In this document: piece after piece, positions 36,932 to 46,666 of the stretch
Layout: every line of letters starts with the position of its first letter
Position numbering within the stretch: the first letter of the stretch is position 1
From: Cellulosimicrobium composti
Lineage (GTDB): Bacteria > Actinomycetota > Actinomycetes > Actinomycetales > Cellulomonadaceae
Reading direction: 5' to 3'
DNA length: 64,000 bases
Assembly: GCF_009711085.1 (NCBI RefSeq)
Contig: NZ_WMKA01000015.1
Span: 1-64,000 of the forward strand
Notes under the pieces: generated by a model
What the model saw: only the letters and a program-made list of their open reading frames with translations
Database searches by the model: none
What the model was told of the DNA's origin: nothing
Position numbers and translations under genes: made by a program

Positions 36932-37582
36932 TCACGCCGCGCGGCGCACGGCCCGGTGCGGGACGGCGGCGGCGAGCAGCCGCTCGAGGTCCGCGAGGTC
37001 GCCCGAGCGCGCCGCGTCGAGGAAGGTCCGCACGAGGCGCCGGTGCTCGGCGGCGTCCACGGGCCGCCGCCGGCCCGAGCGCAGGTGCTGGTGCGCGCGC
37101 CGCACGAGCTGCCGCGCGTGGTCGGCCCGCACGTGCAGGACCTCGCCGATGCGCCGGTACGGGTAGTCGAACGCGGCGCGCAGGAGGTATGCGGCCCGCT
37201 CCGCCGGGGTCGCCGTCGTCAGCAGGAGCCGCAGACCGGCGTCGACCGACTCCGCGACCTCGACCGCCGGCTCGGGCCCGCCGTCCTGGTCCGCCCCGTC
37301 GAGGACCCATCCGCCCGCCGTCGTCTCGCGCCGGCTGCGGGCGGACCGCACGACGTTGATCGCGAGCCGTGTGGTGGTCGACGACAGGAACGCGGGCGCG
37401 TTGAGCACCCGGTCGCGGTCGGCCCGCCGCCACCGCAGCCACGCCTCCTGCACGACGTCCTCGGCCTCGACCCCGTCCCGGAGCACACGGCGCGCGATCG
37501 CCACGAGCTGCGGTCGTGCGGCGAGGAAGGTCGACGTGAGCTCCCGGTCCTCCGGGCGCGTCGCGAGCACCTGTGCGGTCAC
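36932..37582 (-). CDS. ECF RNA polymerase sigma factor, ECF41/SigJ-like, with truncated C-terminal extension
   Basis: A 216-residue sigma-70 family protein. Region 2 is seen as FLAARPQLVAIARRVLRD followed by VEAEDVVQEAWLRW, and region 4 as FDYPYRRIGEVLHVRADHAR then QLVRRAHQHLR. Both resemble ECF41/SigJ proteins. In that group a SnoaL-like domain of about 100 residues follows; here only its first helix (HRRLVRTFLDAARSGDLADL) is present and the protein ends 20 residues later. A GGCGTC-CCCC-GACGCC hairpin (37600-37615) lies just upstream of the start. Two TGTCAC elements at 30251 and 33087 are candidate targets. Confidence 0.85.
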   Translation of the reverse strand: MTAQVLATRPEDRELTSTFLAARPQLVAIARRVLRDGVEAEDVVQEAWLRWRRADRDRVLNAPAFLSSTTTRLAINVVRSARSRRETTAGGWVLDGADQDGGPEPAVEVAESVDAGLRLLLTTATPAERAAYLLRAAFDYPYRRIGEVLHVRADHARQLVRRAHQHLRSGRRRPVDAAEHRRLVRTFLDAARSGDLADLERLLAAAVPHRAVRRAA

Positions 37583-37708
37583 GGTCCCGTCTCCGTCCTG
37601 GCGTCCCCCGACGCCTCACGCGCAGCGTCGCGCCCCACGCCCGGGCGTCGCGTCCCGGGGACACCCTGGTCCGAGCGCGACGGCGTCCCCTGGGGAGTGC
37701 GAGCGCAC

Positions 37709-37714
37709 TAGGAT
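37709..37714 (+). promoter_or_regulatory. Putative -10 element of YhhN-family gene
   Basis: TAGGAT, 51 bases upstream of the ATG at 37766; a leader of about 45 bases carrying GAAGGAG would result. Confidence 0.4.
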
Positions 37715-37765
37715 CGGGCCGCCGGCGACGGTGCCGGCCGCTCGACCGAAGGAGTCACGACGCCC

Positions 37766-38464
37766 ATGCCCGCCGCGTGGGGCGCGCTCGCCCTGCTCAC
37801 CCTCGTCCACCTCGTCGCGCACCTCACCGGGCCCCCGGTGCTCGCCGACACGACGCAGTGGTTCCTCATGCCCCTGCTCGCGGGCTGCCTGTGGCTCGCG
37901 ACGCGACCCTCCCCGGGCGGTGCGCGGCGCTCGCGGCTCGTCCGGCTCGTGCTCGTCGCGCTCGGCTTCTCGTGGCTCGGGGACGCCGCACCCGACCTCG
38001 CCGACGGCGACGCCGCGTTCCTCGTCATGGTGGGCTTCTTTCTCTGCGCCCAGGTCACGTACACGCTCGCGTTCTGGCCGTTCCGCGCAGGCTCCGTGCT
38101 CCGCCGCCCGCTCGCCCTCGCGCCGTACGCGCTCGCCCTCGTCGCGCTGGTCGTCGCGTGCGCGCCGGGCGCCGGGTCTCTGCTCGTCCCGGTGCTCGTC
38201 TACGGCGTGGCTCTCGTCGCGACGGCGGTCACGTCGACCGGCGTGGACCGCCTCGCCGGTGTCGGCGGCGCCGTCTTCCTCGTCTCGGACGCGCTCATCG
38301 CGCTCCACGCCTTCGCGCCCTGGTACGACCTGCCCGCCCACGGGTTCTGGGTCATGCTCACCTACGTCTCCGGCCAGGTGCTCCTCGTTCTGGGAGTGCT
38401 GCGTCGTGAGCGCCGGGAGTCGGTCGCCGCTGCGGAAGGAGAACCCGCCTGGGCGTCGACGTGA
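37766..38464 (+). CDS. YhhN / TMEM86 family protein (lysoplasmalogenase-like)
   Basis: A 232-residue membrane protein with about eight helices. Conserved polar positions of the family are seen as FSWLGDAAPDL near residue 70 and FLVSDALIALHAF near 172. Eukaryotic relatives hydrolyse lysoplasmalogen; the bacterial role is unclear, probably lipid turnover. A GAAGGAG site precedes the ATG. It converges with parC, and I see no clear terminator in the 81 bases between. Confidence 0.82.
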   Translation: MPAAWGALALLTLVHLVAHLTGPPVLADTTQWFLMPLLAGCLWLATRPSPGGARRSRLVRLVLVALGFSWLGDAAPDLADGDAAFLVMVGFFLCAQVTYTLAFWPFRAGSVLRRPLALAPYALALVALVVACAPGAGSLLVPVLVYGVALVATAVTSTGVDRLAGVGGAVFLVSDALIALHAFAPWYDLPAHGFWVMLTYVSGQVLLVLGVLRRERRESVAAAEGEPAWAST

Positions 38465-38545
38465 CGCTCGCACGCGTCGTCCAGGAGGGGCGGTCGTGGC
38501 TCGCAGGGTCGAGAGCGGGCGGGACCGTGCGCGGCGGCGGGAGGG

Positions 38546-40996
38546 CTAGCCGACCGCGGTGACCGGCGACGCGAGCGGCGTGCCCGACCCGTCGCGGCGC
38601 TGGTCGACCGAGGGCAGGTCCACGGCCTGGCCGCCGGAGCCCGTCGCGCGCGCCGGACCCTGGCCGACCCAGGCGAGGATGAGCGCGTCCTCGCCCTTGA
38701 GGAACCGCTGTGCCCGGACGCCGCCGGTGCCGCGACCCTTGCCCGGGTACAGCTCGTACGGGGTGACCTTGCCGGCGCCGGTCTGCGTGCCGGGCAGCGC
38801 GGTCGACGACCCGGCGATCGTCACGACGACCCCGAGGTCACGGACGTCCGCCGGCACGACCCCGAAGAACGCCACGCGGTGACCCGGCGCGAGGCGGATG
38901 CCCGCCATGCCGCCCGCGGGCCGGCCCTGCGGGCGCACGGCCGAGGCGTCGAAGTGCAGGAGGGACGCGTCGCTGCTGACGAACACGAGCTCGTCCGCGT
39001 CGGTGGCGGGTGCCGCGCCGACGACCGTGTCGCCGTCCTTGAGCCCGATGATCTCCCAGTCGTCACGGTTCGCGGGCGGGTCGCCGGGCGTCACGCGCTT
39101 GACGACGCCCTGGGCGGTGCCGAGCGCGAGCGGGGGAGCGTCGGCGGCGATCGACGCGATCGTCACGGCCTCCTCGCCGGGCTCGAGCGCGACGACCTCG
39201 CTGAGCGGGACGCCGCCGGACAGGCTCGGCGCGCTGTCCGTCGGGGGCAGCGCGGGCAGGTCGAGCACGGACACGCGGACCATGCGCCCGCGGCTCGTGA
39301 CGAGGCCGACCTCGCCGCGCGCCGTCGTGCGGACAGCGGCGCGCAGCACGTCGTGCGCGGCGCGCGGCCCGGTCCGGGCGGGCTCCGTCTCGTCGCTCGT
39401 GCGCGCGAGCAGCCCCGTCGCGGAGAACAGCGCCCAGCACGGCGTGTCCGCGACCTCGAGCGGCACGGCCGAGGTCGTCGTCGGGGCGGCGCCCGCCGAC
39501 TCGAGGAGGATCGTGCGGCGCGGCGTGCCGTACGTCTTCGCGACGTCGGCCATCTCGGCGGACACCACGGCCCGCAGCCGCGCGTCGCTGCCGAGGATCT
39601 CCTGGAGCTCCTCGATCTCGCGCCGCAGCGTCTCCTGCTCCTTCTCGAGCTCGATGCGCGAGAACTTCGTGAGGCGGCGCAGCTGCAGCTCGAGGATGTA
39701 GTCGGCCTGCGGCTCGGAGAGGTCGAACACCGTCTGCAGGCGGGCGCGCGCCGTCGCGGCGTCGTCGGACGAGCGGATGACCTCGATGACCTCGTCGATG
39801 TCGACGATCGCGACGAGCAGGCCGTCGACGAGGTGCAGGCGCTCGGACCGCTTGCGCAGCCGGTAGGCCGAGCGGCGGCGCACGACGTCGATCCGGTGGT
39901 CGACCCAGACGGACAGCATCTCGCGCAGGCCGAGCGTGCGGGGCTGGCCGTCCACGAGCGCGACGTTGTTCATGCCGAACGAGTCCTCGAGCGGCGTGTA
40001 CTTGTAGAGCTGCTCGAGGACCGCCTCGGGGTTGAACCCCGTCTTCACCTCGACGACGATCCGCAGGCCGTGCTCGCGGTCCGTGAGGTCGGTCGCGGCG
40101 GTGATGCCCTGGATCTTCTTCGACTTCACGCCCTCGGCGATCTTCTCGATCACCTTCTCGGGGCCGACGAGGTACGGCAGCTCGGTGATGACGATGCCCT
40201 TGCGCCGCGGCGTGAGGTTCTCCACGCGCGCGGTCGCGCGCGTGCGGAACGTGCCGCGGCCCGTGCGGTAGGCGTCGCGCACGCCGTCGAGGCCGACGAT
40301 CTTGCCGCCCGTGGGCAGGTCCGGGCCGGGGACGAAGCGCATGAGCGCGTCGAGGTCGGCGTCCGGGTGCGCGACGAGGTGGCGCGCCGCGGCGACGACC
40401 TCGACGAGGTTGTGCGGCGCCATGTTCGTCGCCATGCCGACGGCGATGCCCGACGCCCCGTTGACGAGGAGGTTGGGGATCGCGGCGGGCAGCACGTCCG
40501 GCTGCTGCAGCTTGTTGTCGTAGTTCGGGACGAAGTCGACGACGTCCTCGTCGAGGCCCGCGGTCATCGCGAGCGACGGCGGCGCGAGGCGCGCCTCGGT
40601 GTACCGCGAGGCGGCGGGACCGTCGTCGAGCGTGCCGAAGTTCCCGTGCCCGTCGACGAGGGGCAGCCGCAGCGAGAAGTCCTGCGCGAGGCGCACGAGC
40701 GCGTCGTAGATCGCGGCGTCGCCGTGCGGGTGGAGCTTGCCCATGACCTCCCCGACGACGCGCGCGGACTTCACGTGCGCGCGGTCGGGGCGCAGGCCCA
40801 TGTCGGCCATCATGTAGAGGATGCGGCGCTGGACGGGCTTGAGGCCGTCGCGCGCGTCGGGCAGGGCGCGGGAGTAGATGACGGAGTAGGCGTACTCGAG
40901 GAACGACGTCTCCATCTCCGCCTGGACGTCGACGTCGACGATCTTCTCGTTCACCTCGGCCGGGTCGATCGAGGGGGTCGAGGACTTGCGCGCCAT
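38546..40996 (-). CDS. parC: DNA topoisomerase IV subunit A
   Basis: An 816-residue type IIA topoisomerase subunit. The breakage-reunion domain starts [20 protein letters not shown]; the quinolone-pocket helix is [17 protein letters not shown] and the catalytic Tyr is in [10 protein letters not shown] coiled-coil segment ([18 protein letters not shown]) connects to a C-terminal beta-pinwheel of about 300 residues. I do not see the canonical GyrA box (QRRGGKG) in the pinwheel; a weaker [14 protein letters not shown] is there. This favours ParC over GyrA. The partner parE is not in the window. Alanine replaces the usual serine in HGDAS of quinolone-sensitive enzymes. Confidence 0.88.
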   Translation of the reverse strand: MARKSSTPSIDPAEVNEKIVDVDVQAEMETSFLEYAYSVIYSRALPDARDGLKPVQRRILYMMADMGLRPDRAHVKSARVVGEVMGKLHPHGDAAIYDALVRLAQDFSLRLPLVDGHGNFGTLDDGPAASRYTEARLAPPSLAMTAGLDEDVVDFVPNYDNKLQQPDVLPAAIPNLLVNGASGIAVGMATNMAPHNLVEVVAAARHLVAHPDADLDALMRFVPGPDLPTGGKIVGLDGVRDAYRTGRGTFRTRATARVENLTPRRKGIVITELPYLVGPEKVIEKIAEGVKSKKIQGITAATDLTDREHGLRIVVEVKTGFNPEAVLEQLYKYTPLEDSFGMNNVALVDGQPRTLGLREMLSVWVDHRIDVVRRRSAYRLRKRSERLHLVDGLLVAIVDIDEVIEVIRSSDDAATARARLQTVFDLSEPQADYILELQLRRLTKFSRIELEKEQETLRREIEELQEILGSDARLRAVVSAEMADVAKTYGTPRRTILLESAGAAPTTTSAVPLEVADTPCWALFSATGLLARTSDETEPARTGPRAAHDVLRAAVRTTARGEVGLVTSRGRMVRVSVLDLPALPPTDSAPSLSGGVPLSEVVALEPGEEAVTIASIAADAPPLALGTAQGVVKRVTPGDPPANRDDWEIIGLKDGDTVVGAAPATDADELVFVSSDASLLHFDASAVRPQGRPAGGMAGIRLAPGHRVAFFGVVPADVRDLGVVVTIAGSSTALPGTQTGAGKVTPYELYPGKGRGTGGVRAQRFLKGEDALILAWVGQGPARATGSGGQAVDLPSVDQRRDGSGTPLASPVTAVG

Positions 40997-41196
40997 GTGC
41001 CTGCGGGCTCCTGCCGTTCGGTGCGCCCGGAGGGCGCTGCTTCGTGCCGGTGGCGGCCGGCGGTGACGTGCTGCGGGTGCGTGCCGCACGCGAGGGTACG
41101 CCACGGCGCCGACACACCGACTCACCACGGCTGCCGGGACCATTGTCCTCCCCCGTCGGGGCGGGGTGGCGCAGGCGCACGGCGCGTCGCACCGCA

Positions 41197-41202
41197 TAGC
41201 CT
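41197..41202 (+). promoter_or_regulatory. -10 element, leaderless start at 41209
   Basis: TAGCCT followed by 6 bases and the GTG start codon, without a ribosome-binding site. Confidence 0.5.
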
Positions 41203-41208
41203 GGGCAC

Positions 41209-44016
41209 GTGAGCGACGGCGGCGCAGCCGGGCAGGGCCCGGACACGTACCCGGTGGAGTGGGAGGCCGACGTCGTGCTGCGCGACGGGACGACGACCCA
41301 CGTGCGCCCGATCCGCCCCGAGGACGCCGACGCGCTCCAGCGCTTCCACGTCGGCCAGTCCGAGCGCTCGACGTACCTGCGCTTCTTCGCCCCCATGGAG
41401 CGGCTGTCCGAGCGCGACCTCGAGCGCTTCACGCACGTGGACCACGCCGACCGCGTCGCGCTCGTCGCGGTCCGGCCACGCGACGGCGCCCCCGACGCGG
41501 CCCCCGGTGACGCGGACGAGGACATCATCGGCGTCGCGCGCTTCGACCGCACCGGGCCCGCGGAGGCCGAGGTCGCGTTCAACATCGCGGACTCCGCGCA
41601 GGGCCGCGGGCTCGGGTCCGTGCTGCTCGAGCACGTCGCCGCCGCGGCGCGCGAGCGCGGCGTCCGCCGCTTCACCGCGGAGGTGCTCCCGCAGAACGGC
41701 AAGATGCTCGCGGTGTTCCGCGAGGCCGGGTACGACGTGCACCAGCAGATGGACGACGGCTTCGTGCAGGTGAGCGTCGACCTCGACCCCACGGAGCGGT
41801 CGCGCGCCGTCATGGCGGACCGCGAGCACCGCGCCGAGGCCCGGAGCATGCAGGGTCTCCTCGGTGCGACGAGCGTCGTCCTCGTCGGGCCCGGAGCGCC
41901 GCGCCGCGACGCGCCCGACCGTCCGGGCGAGGCCCTCGACCGAGTCCTCGCCCGGCGCGCGCTCGCGGCGCTCGTGCGCAGCCACGACGTCACCGTGCAC
42001 GTCGTGGGCGTGCCCCCCGACGAGGACGCCGCGGACGCGCCGCTCCCGGCCCACGACGGCGCCGGGCCGCACGAGCACGCGCGCCTCGCCGACGTCCCCG
42101 GCCCGGTCGAGCTCGCCGTCGTGGCGCTGCCCCCGCCCGACGCGATCGACGCGGTCCGCCAGCTCGCCCGCCTCGGGGTGCGCGGCGTCGTCGTGCTCTC
42201 CGCCGGGTTCGCCGAGACGGGGCCCGACGGCCTCGCGCTGCAGCGCGAGCTCCTGCGCGTCGCGCACACCGCCGGGCTGCGCGTCGTGGGACCCGCGAGC
42301 TACGGCCTGCTCCGCACGGGCGACGCGCGCGAACGCCCCGCGCTCGCGGCGACCCTCGCCGACGACCTCCCGGCACCCGGCGTGGTGGGCCTGTTCAGCC
42401 AGTCCGCGCCCATGGCCGTGACGCTCCTCGCGACGACGGCGCGGCGCGGCCTCGGAGTGTCGTCGTTCCTGTCCGCGGGGCACCGGGCCGACGTCTCCGG
42501 CAACGACCTCATGCAGTACTGGCAGGACGACGCCGCGACCCAGGTCGTGTGCCTGTACCTCGAGTCGATCGGCAACCCGCGCAAGTTCTCCCGCATCGCG
42601 CGCCGCCTCGCGTCGGTCAAGCCGGTCGTCGTCGTCACGGCCGGGCGCTCCGGGCACGTCGTCCCGCCCGGGCACGCCGTGCGCTCGACGCGCGCGCCGC
42701 GCCGCACGCTCGAGGAGATGCTGCGCCAGTCGGGCGTGATCCGCGCCGAGAACACGCACCACATGATCGACATCGCCCAGCTCCTCGCGCACCAGCCGCT
42801 CCCGCGCGGCCGCCGTGTGGGCATCCTCGCGAGCTCCGCCTCGCTCGCGGCCCTCGTCGCCGAGGCGTCGTCGTCCGCCGGGCTCGTCGTCGCCCGCACG
42901 GACTTCCTGCCCGAGGACGCGTCCGCCGACGACGTCGCGGCGACGGTCGACGCCCTCTACGCGCCCGACGCGTGCGACGTCGTCGTCGTGGTCCAGGTGC
43001 CCGTGGCCCGGCCGCGGCGCGAGGACGTGTCGCGTGCGGTCGCCGCCGCGGCGGCGCGCACGGGGCGCACGACGGTCGCGAGCATGCTCGGGCTCCACGG
43101 CCTCACCGACGAGCTCGCCGCCCCGGCCGCCGACGACGCGGCTCCCGACGGGCTGCGCCGCGTCCCCGCGTACTCCACGCCCGAGGACGCGGTCGCCGCG
43201 CTCGGCGCCGTCGTGCGGTACGCGCGCTGGCGAGAGGCGGACCACGGCACCGTCGTGCGCCCCGCGGGGACCGACGCCGCGCGCGCCCGCGCGCTCGTGG
43301 AGCGCACCCTCGGCGACAAGGACGCCGTCGAGCTCGACCCGGCCACGACCGCGGAGCTCCTCGCGTGCTACGGCGTGCGGGTCTGGCCGGCGCGTCGCGT
43401 CCGCACCGCCGACGAGGCCGTCGCGGCCGCGCACGAGGTCGGGTGGCCCGTCGTGCTCAAGAGCACCGCCGCCGGGCTGCGGCACCGCGCGGACCTCGGC
43501 GGCGTCCGGCTCGACATCGGGGACGAGACCGAGCTGCGCACCGACGTCGCCCAGATGCGCGAGGCGCTCGCAGCCGTGCTGCCCGCCGCCGCGGACGAGC
43601 CGTTCGAGATCCAGGCGATGGCGGACGCGGGCGTGGCGTGCGTGATCCGCTCGACCGAGGACCAGCTGTTCGGCCCGGTGGTGTCGTTCGGCCTCGCGGG
43701 CGACGCCGTCGACCTGCTGGGCGACGTGGCGTACGGGGTGCCGCCGCTCACGGACGTCGACGTCGCGGCGATGGTGCGCTCGGTGCGGGCCGCGCCGCGG
43801 CTCTTCGGGTACATGGGCACGCACGCGGTCGCGACGGCCGCGCTCGAGGACGTCCTCGCGCGCGTGTCCGTGCTCGCGGACGACCTGCCCGAGGTGCGCA
43901 GCCTCGAGCTCTACCCGGTCGTCGTGTCCGAGCACGACGCCGCCGTGCTCAGCGCGCGCGTGACGCTCGCCGACGCGCAGCGTGCCGACGCGCTCCGGCG
44001 CGCGCTGCCCGGCTGA
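41209..44016 (+). CDS. GNAT acetyltransferase fused to NDP-forming acyl-CoA synthetase (Pat-like)
   Basis: A 935-residue multidomain protein. Residues about 15-185 are a GNAT domain with the acetyl-CoA loop [14 protein letters not shown]. Then come the CoA-binding, succinyl-CoA-ligase-like and ATP-grasp domains of NDP-forming acyl-CoA synthetases ([20 protein letters not shown] near 400; [20 protein letters not shown] near 745). In E. coli Pat the GNAT domain is at the other end; N-terminal placement is common in Actinobacteria. Such proteins acetylate lysines of acetyl-CoA synthetase and others. Whether the synthetase part still catalyses is not clear: the conserved catalytic His could not be confirmed by eye. 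Confidence 0.88.
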   Translation: MSDGGAAGQGPDTYPVEWEADVVLRDGTTTHVRPIRPEDADALQRFHVGQSERSTYLRFFAPMERLSERDLERFTHVDHADRVALVAVRPRDGAPDAAPGDADEDIIGVARFDRTGPAEAEVAFNIADSAQGRGLGSVLLEHVAAAARERGVRRFTAEVLPQNGKMLAVFREAGYDVHQQMDDGFVQVSVDLDPTERSRAVMADREHRAEARSMQGLLGATSVVLVGPGAPRRDAPDRPGEALDRVLARRALAALVRSHDVTVHVVGVPPDEDAADAPLPAHDGAGPHEHARLADVPGPVELAVVALPPPDAIDAVRQLARLGVRGVVVLSAGFAETGPDGLALQRELLRVAHTAGLRVVGPASYGLLRTGDARERPALAATLADDLPAPGVVGLFSQSAPMAVTLLATTARRGLGVSSFLSAGHRADVSGNDLMQYWQDDAATQVVCLYLESIGNPRKFSRIARRLASVKPVVVVTAGRSGHVVPPGHAVRSTRAPRRTLEEMLRQSGVIRAENTHHMIDIAQLLAHQPLPRGRRVGILASSASLAALVAEASSSAGLVVARTDFLPEDASADDVAATVDALYAPDACDVVVVVQVPVARPRREDVSRAVAAAAARTGRTTVASMLGLHGLTDELAAPAADDAAPDGLRRVPAYSTPEDAVAALGAVVRYARWREADHGTVVRPAGTDAARARALVERTLGDKDAVELDPATTAELLACYGVRVWPARRVRTADEAVAAAHEVGWPVVLKSTAAGLRHRADLGGVRLDIGDETELRTDVAQMREALAAVLPAAADEPFEIQAMADAGVACVIRSTEDQLFGPVVSFGLAGDAVDLLGDVAYGVPPLTDVDVAAMVRSVRAAPRLFGYMGTHAVATAALEDVLARVSVLADDLPEVRSLELYPVVVSEHDAAVLSARVTLADAQRADALRRALPG

Positions 44017-44099
44017 CGCCGCCGTGCGCGGCGTCCCGCGGTCCACAGCGCCGCCGCGGCAGGTGGCCGGGGCGGTGCGCCGGATGGGAGAATGCGCGG

Positions 44100-44693
44100 G
44101 TGCCCTCAGCAACATCGAACGCCTGGACCGACCTGACGACCCAGCTCCACCGCGCCGGGTACTACCCGGAGCTCGTCGCGGACGTCCTCGACCTCGCGGT
44201 CGCGGGGGAGGAGATCGTCTCGCACCTCGTGCTGCCGGAGACGACGTTCGACGCGGCCGAGGTGCGTCGCCACCTCACGGTGCTCGTCCTCACGCCCACG
44301 CGACTCGTCACCGCGCACGTGGACGACCACCCCGCCGACAGCGAGAACCCGTCGGCGTCCGCCGCGGCCACGACCGAGTCGGTCCCGCTGGCCGAGGTGC
44401 GCTCGGTGTCCCTCACGCACGTCGTCGCGGAGCCGCACGAGCACCGCGCGGGGACCGCCCCGCTCGAGGTGACGCTCGCGCTCGGCTGGGGCGCCGTCTC
44501 GCGCGTCGACCTCGAGCCGGCCACGTGCCCCGACCCGGCGTGCGACGCCGACCACGGCCTCACCGGCCAGATCACCCCCGACGACGTCGTCGTGCGCGTG
44601 AGCGCCGAGGCGGAGGGTCGCGACGCGGTCCGCGCGGCGGTCGACTTCGCGCGCGCGCTCTCGCGCGCCACGGCCAGGCACAGCGCCCGGTGA
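44100..44693 (+). CDS. DUF5998-like hypothetical protein
   Basis: A 197-residue protein of conserved actinobacterial type. It has a helical N-terminus (LTTQLHRAGYYPELVADVLD) and a beta-rich PH-like middle with HLVLPETTFD, VLVLTPTRLVTAHVDD and VRSVSLTHVV. A CPDPACDADHG segment may bind metal. GAGAAT, 6 bases before the GTG, suggests a leaderless start. The stop overlaps the phosphodiesterase start by GTGA. Function unknown. Confidence 0.78.
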   Translation: MPSATSNAWTDLTTQLHRAGYYPELVADVLDLAVAGEEIVSHLVLPETTFDAAEVRRHLTVLVLTPTRLVTAHVDDHPADSENPSASAAATTESVPLAEVRSVSLTHVVAEPHEHRAGTAPLEVTLALGWGAVSRVDLEPATCPDPACDADHGLTGQITPDDVVVRVSAEAEGRDAVRAAVDFARALSRATARHSAR

Positions 44694-45892
44694 GCGAGGC
44701 ACGCGCGGACGAGGCCGGTCTGCCGGCGGCTCCGGCGCTCCCGGTGGGGCTGCTCGCCCCCGAGCACGGCGACGGCGGGCTCGCCGCGGTGCTCCCCGCC
44801 GCGGCGGGCGCGCTCGGCGTGCGCTTCACGACGGCGACGGGCGTCGCGAGCGAGCGCGCGCGCACGGCTCTCGACCTGCCCCGCGCCGAGCGGGTGTGCG
44901 TCGTGCTCGTCGACGGCCTCGGGCACCTCAACCTCGCCGAGCGGGCCGGGCACGCGCCGTTCCTGCGCTCCCTGCTGCCCGACGCGCGCGCCCTCACCTC
45001 GACGTTCCCCAGCACGACCGCCGCCGCGATCGGCGCGTTCGGCACCGGGACGGCGCCCGGCCGCACGGGCATGCTCGGGTACACCCAGCGCAACCCCGTG
45101 ACCGGTGGCCTCGCGAACATGGTGTCGTGGGACGGCGCCCCGCCGCCCGCGGAGCTCCAGCGCGAGCAGCCGGTCCTCGAGCGCGTCGCCGCGGCCGGGC
45201 TCGCCGTGACGTCGACCGGGCCGGCGCGGTTCGCCGGGTCCGGGATGACGCTCGCGGCCCTGCGCGGCGGCACCTACGCCGCGGGCGAGGGGCTGCCTGC
45301 GCGCGTCGACGCCGCGGTGCGTGCGCTCGCCCGCCCCGGCCTCGTGTACGTCTACTGGGGCGAGGTGGACAAGGCGGGCCACCACCACGGCAGCGCGTCC
45401 TGGCAGTGGGGCGACGAGCTCGAGGCGCTCGACCGCGAGCTCGCCCGGCTCGTCCGGTCGGTCCCGACGGGCACGCTCGTGCTCGTCACCGCGGACCACG
45501 GCATGGTCGACGTCGACCCGGCGTTGCGCCGCGACGTCGCGACCGATCCGGTCCTGTCGCGGGGCGTGGCGCTCGTGGGCGGTGAGCCGCGCGCGGTGCA
45601 CGTCTACGCCGAGCCGGGGGAGGCCGAGGCCGTCGCCGAGCGCTGGCGCGACGCGCTGGGCGAGGACGCGCTCGTCCTCGGCCGTGACGAGGTGCTCGCG
45701 CGCGGCCTGCTCGGGCCCGACCCGCGCCCGGACGCGGTCGCGGCGGCCGGTGACGTCGTGGTCGCGATGCGCGGCCGCGCCACGGTCGTCGACTCGCGCA
45801 CCCAGACGCCCGCGTCGCTCGCCCTCGTCGGGGTGCACGGCTCGCTCACCGAGCGCGAGATGCGCGTGCCGCTCCTCGTCGCGGCCACCTGA
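44690..45892 (+). CDS. Alkaline-phosphatase-superfamily nucleotide pyrophosphatase/phosphodiesterase
   Basis: A 400-residue enzyme. VCVVLVDGLGHLNL gives the first metal-binding Asp, and TSTFPSTTAAAIGAFGTG contains the Thr nucleophile region. YWGEVDKAGHHHG and VLVTADHGMVDVD supply further metal ligands, matching the nucleotide pyrophosphatase/PglZ-like pattern. It probably hydrolyses phosphodiester or nucleotide substrates. There is no signal peptide, so it is likely cytoplasmic. It follows the DUF5998-like gene with overlap; tdk lies 56 bases downstream. Confidence 0.85.
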   Translation: MSEARADEAGLPAAPALPVGLLAPEHGDGGLAAVLPAAAGALGVRFTTATGVASERARTALDLPRAERVCVVLVDGLGHLNLAERAGHAPFLRSLLPDARALTSTFPSTTAAAIGAFGTGTAPGRTGMLGYTQRNPVTGGLANMVSWDGAPPPAELQREQPVLERVAAAGLAVTSTGPARFAGSGMTLAALRGGTYAAGEGLPARVDAAVRALARPGLVYVYWGEVDKAGHHHGSASWQWGDELEALDRELARLVRSVPTGTLVLVTADHGMVDVDPALRRDVATDPVLSRGVALVGGEPRAVHVYAEPGEAEAVAERWRDALGEDALVLGRDEVLARGLLGPDPRPDAVAAAGDVVVAMRGRATVVDSRTQTPASLALVGVHGSLTEREMRVPLLVAAT

Positions 45893-45948
45893 GTCGCCCG
45901 ACCCGCCGTCCGACCCCGCCCGACCGACCTCGCGAAGGAACGCCCCCG

Positions 45949-46590
45949 ATGGCCGAGCTCGTCTTCTTCTCCGGGACCATGGACTGCGGCAAGTCCACCC
46001 TCGCGCTCCAGCTGGACCACAACCACGCGGCACGCGGGCGCCGCGGGCTGATCTTCTCGCGCAACGACCGCGCGGGGTCGGACCGGCTGTCGTCCCGCCT
46101 CGGGCTCGAGGTCGTCGCGCGCGAGGTCGACGACGACACCGACTTCTGGTCGCTCGTCACGGCCGAGCCCGTGCCCGTGGACTACCTGGTGTGCGACGAG
46201 GCGCAGTTCTACTCCCCGGCGCAGGTCGAGCAGCTCGCCCGGCTCGTCGACGAGACCGAGATCGACGTGTTCGCGTTCGGGATCACGGCCGACTTCCGCA
46301 CGCGCCTGTTCCCCGGGTCGGCGCGGCTCATCGAGCTCGCCGACCGGGTCGAGGTGCTGCAGGTCGAGTCGCTGTGCTGGTGCGGGCGGCGCGCGACCCA
46401 CAACGCCCGCACCGTGGACGGCCGCATGGTCGTCGAGGGCGACCAGGTCGTCGTCGGGGACGTGGACGCGGGGTCGGGCGAGATCGGCTACGAGGTCCTG
46501 TGCCGTCGCCACCACATGCGCCGCATGACGACGACCGTCGCCCGCCGCCTCGCGACCCAGGACGGGCTCGCGCTCGACCTGCCGCGCTGA
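45949..46590 (+). CDS. tdk: Thymidine kinase
   Basis: A 213-residue type II thymidine kinase phosphorylating thymidine in the salvage pathway. Walker A is FFSGTMDCGKST near residue 7, and CDEAQFYSP near 82 is the catalytic region. The zinc-binding cysteines are in LCWCGRRATHNAR and LCRRHHM. An AAGGAA site lies upstream of the ATG. It converges with sepH. Confidence 0.94.
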   Translation: MAELVFFSGTMDCGKSTLALQLDHNHAARGRRGLIFSRNDRAGSDRLSSRLGLEVVAREVDDDTDFWSLVTAEPVPVDYLVCDEAQFYSPAQVEQLARLVDETEIDVFAFGITADFRTRLFPGSARLIELADRVEVLQVESLCWCGRRATHNARTVDGRMVVEGDQVVVGDVDAGSGEIGYEVLCRRHHMRRMTTTVARRLATQDGLALDLPR

Positions 46591-46666
46591 CCGCACCCGA
46601 CGGCTCCGTCGACCGGGCCGTCGCGAGTCACCGGCTCGCGCCCGCCGTCGCGGCCCGAGCCGGCGA

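Noticed and set aside
36501-37664. A 387-codon minus-strand frame overlapping the sigma factor.
   Set aside because: It is the sigma gene read in a wrong frame; the translation is Arg/Gly-rich nonsense while the 36932-37582 frame has clear sigma regions.
28130-38500. Genomic island, prophage or integrative element carrying the accessory genes.
   Set aside because: No integrase, transposase, tRNA target, attachment-site pair or clear base-composition change is visible, so transfer cannot be claimed.
38546-40996. Identification as GyrA.
   Set aside because: The canonical GyrA box is not seen in the C-terminal pinwheel, and actinobacterial gyrA usually follows gyrB, which is absent here.
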